Shown here in pieces: positions 59,781 through 64,000 of a DNA stretch of 64,000 bases. The number at the start of each line of letters is the position of its first letter. Position 1 is the stretch's first letter. Below the pieces are notes generated by a model. It saw only the letters and a program-made list of their open reading frames with translations, did not search any database and was not told where the DNA came from. The stretch lies in NCBI RefSeq assembly GCF_025464955.1, contig NZ_JAODNM010000064.1, positions 1 through 64,000 of the forward strand. The letters run 5' to 3'. This DNA is from Amycolatopsis sp. (lineage in GTDB: Bacteria > Actinomycetota > Actinomycetes > Mycobacteriales > Pseudonocardiaceae). The position numbers were made by a program, and so were the translations under genes.

Positions 59781-60225
59781 CGTGCAACTCGCCGTCGAGT
59801 TGCGGTGCTTAGCGTCCACAAGCAGGGCACCCTTGTACAAAAGTGGGTCTTCGGTCGTCTGTGTGGGTGCTGGTTGCTGTGGACTGGCTGCGTTTTACCG
59901 CAGCAAGGGCCGGGTCGTGTCCGGTGTACGGCGAATGCCGGTGTCCGGAGCTGGGTGTGGGACTCGCCGGTCTGAACGTGGGACTCGCCCTCGCTGAACG
60001 TGGGACTCGCACAACACATCGGCGAGTCCCACACTCCTGCCCGGCGAGTCCCACGTTCACGCCGACGAGTCCCACATTCACTGACAGCCGACCACACCCG
60101 CTGACCTCAAGAACCTCACCAGCCACTGAGGCGTCGCGGACCCACACCTACGACACAAGAGCCACAAAAGTGCCCTGCTTGAGGACTCAACTACCGCAAG
60201 TCGACGGCGAGTCGTGTGTGGCTCA
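59781..60225. repeat. ~445-bp non-coding element with ~47-bp terminal inverted repeats
   Basis: The left end GCAACTCGCCGTCGAGTTGC-GGTGCTTAGCGTCCAC-AAGCAGGGCAC (59784-59830) matches, in reverse orientation, the sequence from 60170 to about 60216 (...GTGCCCTGCTT at 60170-60180, then the decayed palindrome). Inside lie a ~115-bp unique stretch, the six-unit phased array (59957-60075), and ACGACACAAGAGCCACAAAA. The element fills the gap between moeZ and the TIGR02569 gene and codes for nothing I can support. Confidence 0.65.
59957..60075. repeat. Six-unit phased array, three forward and three reversed
   Basis: GTGGGACTCGCC at 59957, 59978 and (last base A) 60000; its complement GGCGAGTCCCAC at 60021, 60043 and (one mismatch) 60064. 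Spacings are 21, 22, 21, 22, 21. The two halves form a long hairpin or a set of sites on one face of the helix. Confidence 0.85.
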
Positions 60226-61401
60226 GTACGTCGGCAGGCTCTGGTCGATCTGCCTGGCCCACGCCAGGATGCCGCCACCGAGGTGGGTCGCATCCTTGAA
60301 ACCGGCCTGGTGCAGCGCCGCAAGTGCTTCCGCTGAGCGGGCACCGGACTTGCAGTGCAGCACGATCGGCCGATCCTGCGGCAGCTCGGACAGCGCCTCG
60401 CCGGACAGGATCCGGTCCTTCGGGATCAGCTTGGCGCCCTTGATGTTCACGATCTCGTACTCGTGCGGCTCGCGGACGTCGATCAGCTCGAACACGTCGC
60501 CGTTGTCGAACTTGGCCTTCAGCTCGGCCGGGGTGATGGTGCTCCCCGCCGCCGCGTTGGCTGCCTCGTCCGACACCACGCCGCAGAACGCGTCGTAGTC
60601 GATGAGCTCGGTGATCTTCGGGGTCTCGGGATCCTTGCGGATCTTGACCTCTCGGTAGCGCATCTCCAGCGCGTCGTAGCTGATCAGACGGCCGAGCAGC
60701 GGCTCACCGATACCCGTGATGAGCTTGATCGCCTCGTTGACCATGATCGAACCGATCGACGCGCACAGCACGCCCAGCACGCCGCCTTCGGCGCAGGACG
60801 GGACCATGCCCGGGGGCGGCGGCTCGGGGTAGAGGTCGCGGTAGTTGAGGCCCTTGCCGTTCGGCGCGTCCTCCCAGAACACGCTGGCCTGGCCCTCGAA
60901 GCGGTAGATCGAGCCCCAGACGTACGGCTTGCCGAGCAGCACCGCCGCGTCGTTGACCAGGTACCGGGTGGCGAAGTTGTCCGTGCCGTCGACGATGAGG
61001 TCGTAGTCGGCGAAGATCTCCAGCGCGTTGGCGCTCTCGAGCCGCTCGGTGTGCAGGTTGACCTTGACGAACGGGTTGATCTCGGCGATCGACTCCTTGG
61101 CCGACACAGCCTTGAGCTTGCCGACGTCGGACTGGCCGTGGATCACCTGGCGGTGCAGGTTCGACTCGTCGACCTCGTCGAAGTCGACGATGCCCAGCGT
61201 GCCGACCCCGGCCGCGGCCAGGTACAGCAGCGCGGGGCTGCCCAGCCCGCCGGCACCGATGACCAGCACCTTCGCGTTCTTCAGCCGCTTCTGCCCGATC
61301 ATTCCGACATCCGGGATGATCAGGTGACGGCTGTAGCGAGCCACCTCTTCCTTGGTGAGCTCAGCGGCCGGCTCTACGAGCGGCGGCAGCGTCCCTGACA
61401 T
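60223..61401 (-). CDS. moeZ: Adenylyltransferase/sulfurtransferase MoeZ
   Basis: A 392-residue E1-like enzyme. The ThiF/MoeB domain has VLVIGAGGLGSPALLYLAAAG (ATP site) and GTDNFATRYLVND, with the conserved cysteine region VPSCAEGGVLGVL. The C-terminal rhodanese domain has LHCKSGARSAEAL with the sulfur-carrying cysteine. It activates ubiquitin-like sulfur carriers for molybdopterin, thiamine or cysteine synthesis. Molybdopterin would also serve a nitrate reductase. The ATG at 61401 has GGAGG upstream. Confidence 0.94.
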   Translation of the reverse strand: MSGTLPPLVEPAAELTKEEVARYSRHLIIPDVGMIGQKRLKNAKVLVIGAGGLGSPALLYLAAAGVGTLGIVDFDEVDESNLHRQVIHGQSDVGKLKAVSAKESIAEINPFVKVNLHTERLESANALEIFADYDLIVDGTDNFATRYLVNDAAVLLGKPYVWGSIYRFEGQASVFWEDAPNGKGLNYRDLYPEPPPPGMVPSCAEGGVLGVLCASIGSIMVNEAIKLITGIGEPLLGRLISYDALEMRYREVKIRKDPETPKITELIDYDAFCGVVSDEAANAAAGSTITPAELKAKFDNGDVFELIDVREPHEYEIVNIKGAKLIPKDRILSGEALSELPQDRPIVLHCKSGARSAEALAALHQAGFKDATHLGGGILAWARQIDQSLPTY

Positions 61402-61496
61402 CGGTCCTCCATCTTCGCGTGGATCGCGTCTGCATCCCAGTATGTCTAACGCGCGCGGGCAAGAAGTACTTCCCCTCGTCCACCTGGTGAGATGGG

Positions 61497-62669
61497 TCAG
61501 CCTGTCGGCTGAGCTTGCGGGTTCGGCCAGGGGTTGACCTTGCAGACCCGCCCGTCCTTCGCCACCGCGCTGTAGTTGGTCGGGTCGACCTTGTTGAGGT
61601 CGGCGACGTAGTCGTCGGACACCCCGAACGTCTGCTGCATCATCACCGGCGCGAGCTCGCCGTTGCCGGGGCAGCCGACGTGACTCTTGCCGACGGCGTG
61701 GCCGACCTCGTGGTTGATCGCGTACTGGCGGTAAATACCCATGTCGCCGGCGAACGCGATCGCGCCGCGCACCCAGCGGGCGAGGTTGATCACGACGCGG
61801 GAGTCGAAGCTCTTGCGGTAGCAGGAGGACTCGTAGGTGATCGTGTACCCGCAGACGTCCTCGCGGTGATCGGTGGCCGGGGTAGTCAGGCTGACCCGGA
61901 AACTCGGCTTCGGGTAGGTCGCGTCCACCCGCTGGAACTGCACCTGACCGGTGCCCGTCCAGCTCTGCGGGTTCGACAGCGTGGCCTCGACGGCATCGGC
62001 GAACGTGTCCTCGCCGCTGAAGCTGCTCGCGTCGATCCCGTCCTCGACCTCGACGGTGTAGGTGTACAGCTTGCCGGCCGTGCCGACCTTCTTGCCGCCG
62101 CCCGGAGGGATCGGGAGGACATGGAACGTGCCCTTGCCCTGCTGGGTGAAGTCGCCGCCGCCGGGCAGGACCGCGGTGGGGATGTTCAGCTGCTTCGCCG
62201 GGCTCTCGTTGACCGCAGGGTCGTTGGCGACGGACCCGGTGCCGGTCGCCGCGGGCGACTGCGCCTGCTGACCCGACGCGATCGGCTGGGCCGGGCTGTT
62301 GGCAGTGTTCAGCACAATCAGCACGGTGAGCACCACGAGGATCGGCAGCGCGTAGACCCGCCAGCCGTACGTCCTCGACAGCTTGGTGAGCTTGCCCGAC
62401 GTCGGTATGTCGGACTCGTCTTCCTCGGCGGGATCGACCTTCGGCTGCCACGACGCGCGCAGCGGCTCGGCGGAGGTCCGGCGGCCGCCGGGGCGGTACC
62501 TGTCCTCGCTGACCCGCACCGCGGGCGGCGTAGTCGGCCGGTACTGCTGACCCGTGCGCGGTGGGAGTCCGGAGCTCTTGGACGCCGAATGCGGGGCGCG
62601 CCGAGCGGACGACGGGTACTGCTGAGCCCGCCCGTCTTCGCCTCGCGGTTCCCTCGTCACCCGTTCCAC
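61497..62669 (-). CDS. DUF3152 membrane-anchored metzincin-like protein
   Basis: A 390-residue protein: basic cytoplasmic tail, one helix (VYALPILVVLTVLIVLNTA), a linker, then an extracytoplasmic domain. That domain contains NHEVGHAVGKSHVGC, an exact HExxHxxGxxH zinc motif, followed about 10 residues on by LAPVMMQQT, in the position of a Met-turn. Together these mark a metzincin-type protease. The GTG at 62669 was taken as start. Mycobacteria have the homologous gene next to moeZ. Substrate unknown. Confidence 0.82.
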   Translation of the reverse strand: MERVTREPRGEDGRAQQYPSSARRAPHSASKSSGLPPRTGQQYRPTTPPAVRVSEDRYRPGGRRTSAEPLRASWQPKVDPAEEDESDIPTSGKLTKLSRTYGWRVYALPILVVLTVLIVLNTANSPAQPIASGQQAQSPAATGTGSVANDPAVNESPAKQLNIPTAVLPGGGDFTQQGKGTFHVLPIPPGGGKKVGTAGKLYTYTVEVEDGIDASSFSGEDTFADAVEATLSNPQSWTGTGQVQFQRVDATYPKPSFRVSLTTPATDHREDVCGYTITYESSCYRKSFDSRVVINLARWVRGAIAFAGDMGIYRQYAINHEVGHAVGKSHVGCPGNGELAPVMMQQTFGVSDDYVADLNKVDPTNYSAVAKDGRVCKVNPWPNPQAQPTG

Positions 62670-62749
62670 GCATCCAGGGTGCCATAGACGGACCGTGATG
62701 CCGACGCCGACTGGCGTATTACGCAGAGATAACTCTTCACTCGGATGGG

Positions 62750-63763
62750 CTACCAGGTACCGGTTTCCACCGTTTCCCACATACCCAAAACGGCCTTCGC
62801 TACGGCAATCGGGCGTTCCATCTGCGCCACATGGCCGGTACGGGGGAGGACCAGTAGCCGCCCGTGCGGCAGCGTTCGCGCGGTACGGGCTGCTCGCCGG
62901 ACGGAGATCACTCGGTCGTGGATGCCCCAGACCACGAGCGTGGGAACTGTGACGGTCGACGCGGTCCTCCACAGCGAAGCGGAACCGCGTGCGCCCCACG
63001 CGCGGAAGATGGCGAACGTGCTTCGGGCCAGCGCGGGTGCCGCCCAGGTAAGCCCGGCCCGTGCGCTGTGCTCTTCGCTGAGGTCAGTGAGCCTGCTCTC
63101 AGTGAAGGCCTCAGGCTCCGCGAAACAGAGTCGGATCACCTGCATCGCGCGTTCGCGCGGCCCCATCGAAGCCATCCGGCGACGCACTCCGCGGCCGACG
63201 AACGGCAGGTACGCGAGCGCCATCATCGGGTCGGACATCCGTCGCGGGTCGGGGCGGCGGTCGGGCATCGCGGGGGAAATCAGCGTCAGCGTGCGCACCA
63301 GGTCCGGCCGTCGCGCCGCGGTCAGGAGCGCGATCGCACCGCCCATGGAGTTGCCCAGCAGGTGCACCGAGCCGGTGCCGGACTCCTTGACCAGCTGCTC
63401 GAGGTACTTCACGACGACGTCGGCGTGTGCGTCCATGGTGAACGAAAACCCGGCCTCGGGCTCGGAAAACCCGAAGCCGGGCAGGTCGACGGACGCACCT
63501 GCGGCGAACGGCGACAACAACGCGGACAGGTCCGTCCAGTTCGTCGACGACCCGCCGAGCCCGTGGATGTAGACGGCCGCGGCGGCGTCGGAACCCGGGG
63601 TACGGCGGACGTGCAGGCGGAGCCCGCCGACCGTTTCCTGCACCCCGGCCCACGGGTGCCGCTCGCCGTCGAGCGACGGCAGCGGTGTGTCACTCAGCGG
63701 GATTTGAGTGATGGGGGTGCGTCTGGCCGCTGCGGCGTTCGGGCGAGAATAGGAGGTGGACAC
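62750..63763 (-). CDS. Alpha/beta hydrolase
   Basis: A 337-residue serine hydrolase. Oxyanion segment AVYIHGLGGSSTNW, nucleophile elbow LLGNSMGGAIALL, acid in VVWGIHDRVIS and histidine in LPRTGHVAQME form a full catalytic set. The start is uncertain (GTG at 63763, VSTSYSRPN). It is divergent from the TetR-type gene at the window edge. Natural substrate (ester, epoxide or C-C bond) is not readable. Confidence 0.85.
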   Translation of the reverse strand: MSTSYSRPNAAAARRTPITQIPLSDTPLPSLDGERHPWAGVQETVGGLRLHVRRTPGSDAAAAVYIHGLGGSSTNWTDLSALLSPFAAGASVDLPGFGFSEPEAGFSFTMDAHADVVVKYLEQLVKESGTGSVHLLGNSMGGAIALLTAARRPDLVRTLTLISPAMPDRRPDPRRMSDPMMALAYLPFVGRGVRRRMASMGPRERAMQVIRLCFAEPEAFTESRLTDLSEEHSARAGLTWAAPALARSTFAIFRAWGARGSASLWRTASTVTVPTLVVWGIHDRVISVRRAARTARTLPHGRLLVLPRTGHVAQMERPIAVAKAVLGMWETVETGTW

Positions 63764-63874
63764 CCTTCCAGCATGCCTGACCCTTGGCGCGTCGGCCGTA
63801 CCGGCGAGTAATGTCAAGGCGATTTCGTGTGGCGGTGACCCCGCCGCGGCGAACGCGGCTCGACTGGAGGAAGC

Positions 63875-64000
63875 ATGACGGAGATGGCGCGAGTGCAGCA
63901 ACGTGGTGTCCGCCTGCCACGGACGGAACGCCGTGCGCAGCTGCTGGCCGCGGCGCAGCGCGTCTTCGCCGCGAACGGCTACCACTCGGCGGCGATGGAC
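63875..64000 (+). CDS. TetR-type regulator, N-terminal fragment (cut by window end)
   Basis: An ATG preceded by GGAGGAAGC opens a frame running off the window: MTEMARVQQRGVRLP, then RTERRAQLLAAAQRVFAANG and YHSAAMD, the start of a TetR helix-turn-helix. Its place next to the DUF3152 and moeZ genes is the same as that of a TetR gene in mycobacteria. The remaining part is not in the window. Confidence 0.85.
   Translation, partial: MTEMARVQQRGVRLPRTERRAQLLAAAQRVFAANGYHSAAMD

Noticed and set aside
59781..60225. Insertion sequence
   Set aside because: Terminal inverted repeats are present but there is no transposase frame inside, so at most a non-autonomous element is possible.
1..64000. tRNA, rRNA, tmRNA and common riboswitches
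   Set aside because: No cloverleaf ends with TTCRANYC, no rRNA landmarks and no conserved cobalamin, thiamine or SAM riboswitch cores were recognised by reading; a covariance-model search would be needed to exclude small RNAs.

Overview
The window looks like chromosomal DNA of a high-GC actinomycete, most likely from the Pseudonocardiaceae (Amycolatopsis-like). The reasons are the GC-saturated third codon positions, frequent GTG/TTG starts, ATGA/GTGA stop-start overlaps, XRE/MmyB and WYL regulators, and a gene neighbourhood shared with mycobacteria: nudC, K+ channel, adnB, adnA, an O6-alkylguanine alkyltransferase-like gene, a TIGR02569 gene, moeZ, a DUF3152 gene and a TetR gene. No rRNA, tRNA, phage, transposase or CRISPR was seen.

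Region 1 (1-14.4 kb) is accessory and biosynthetic. Its left part holds a drug-efflux MFS pump with a divergent XRE regulator, an aromatic FAD monooxygenase with an NTF2/SnoaL-like partner, a carboxymuconolactone decarboxylase-like protein with a second MFS pump, a dienelactone hydrolase and a hotdog thioesterase. Its right part (8641-13353) is the most unusual locus of the window: a tightly packed operon of an AvrD-family protein, a small P-loop (NadR-like/AAA_28) protein, a ketoacyl-ACP synthase III, a free acyl carrier protein, a HAD-IB phosphatase and an MDR reductase. It is followed by an AT-rich XRE regulator gene with a TTA codon and an apparently leaderless promoter. I infer a pathway for a small diffusible syringolide- or gamma-butyrolactone-like molecule, built by the logic of A-factor synthesis but with its own acyl supply.

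Region 2 (14.4-21.4 kb) is a sugar-uptake operon on the minus strand: a ROK regulator, a lipoprotein binding protein, two ABC permeases, a GH4 6-phospho-glycosidase and a BadF-type sugar kinase.

Region 3 (21.6-42.1 kb) is conserved housekeeping and envelope DNA: NudC, an active/inactive M16 peptidase pair, two DUF2207 membrane proteins, two neutral zinc metallopeptidases, the RDD-SpoIIM-DUF58-MoxR-DUF4350-DUF4129-membrane protein module (interrupted by a secreted trefoil-lectin-like protein), a K+ channel and a DoxX-like protein.

Region 4 (42.1-64 kb) holds AdnB/AdnA, the alkyltransferase-like gene, a HemD-like protein with a WYL regulator, and then a nitrate/nitrite assimilation block (narK-nirB-nirD-nnaR-like regulator-sirohydrochlorin chelatase). 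It ends with the TIGR02569 gene, moeZ, the DUF3152 gene, an alpha/beta hydrolase and a truncated TetR gene at the window edge.

Besides genes, the window carries several intergenic repeat families: (a) GTGGGACTCGCC units spaced exactly 21-22 bp apart in three arrays, (b) a GCAACTCGCCGTCGAGTTGC palindrome family, two copies of which form ~47-bp terminal inverted repeats around one array, and (c) a CTCGTGAGCGTTCC...GGAACACTCACGAG family, two copies of which bracket the DUF58 gene in opposite orientation. All functional statements are from sequence reading only; no database search was run.
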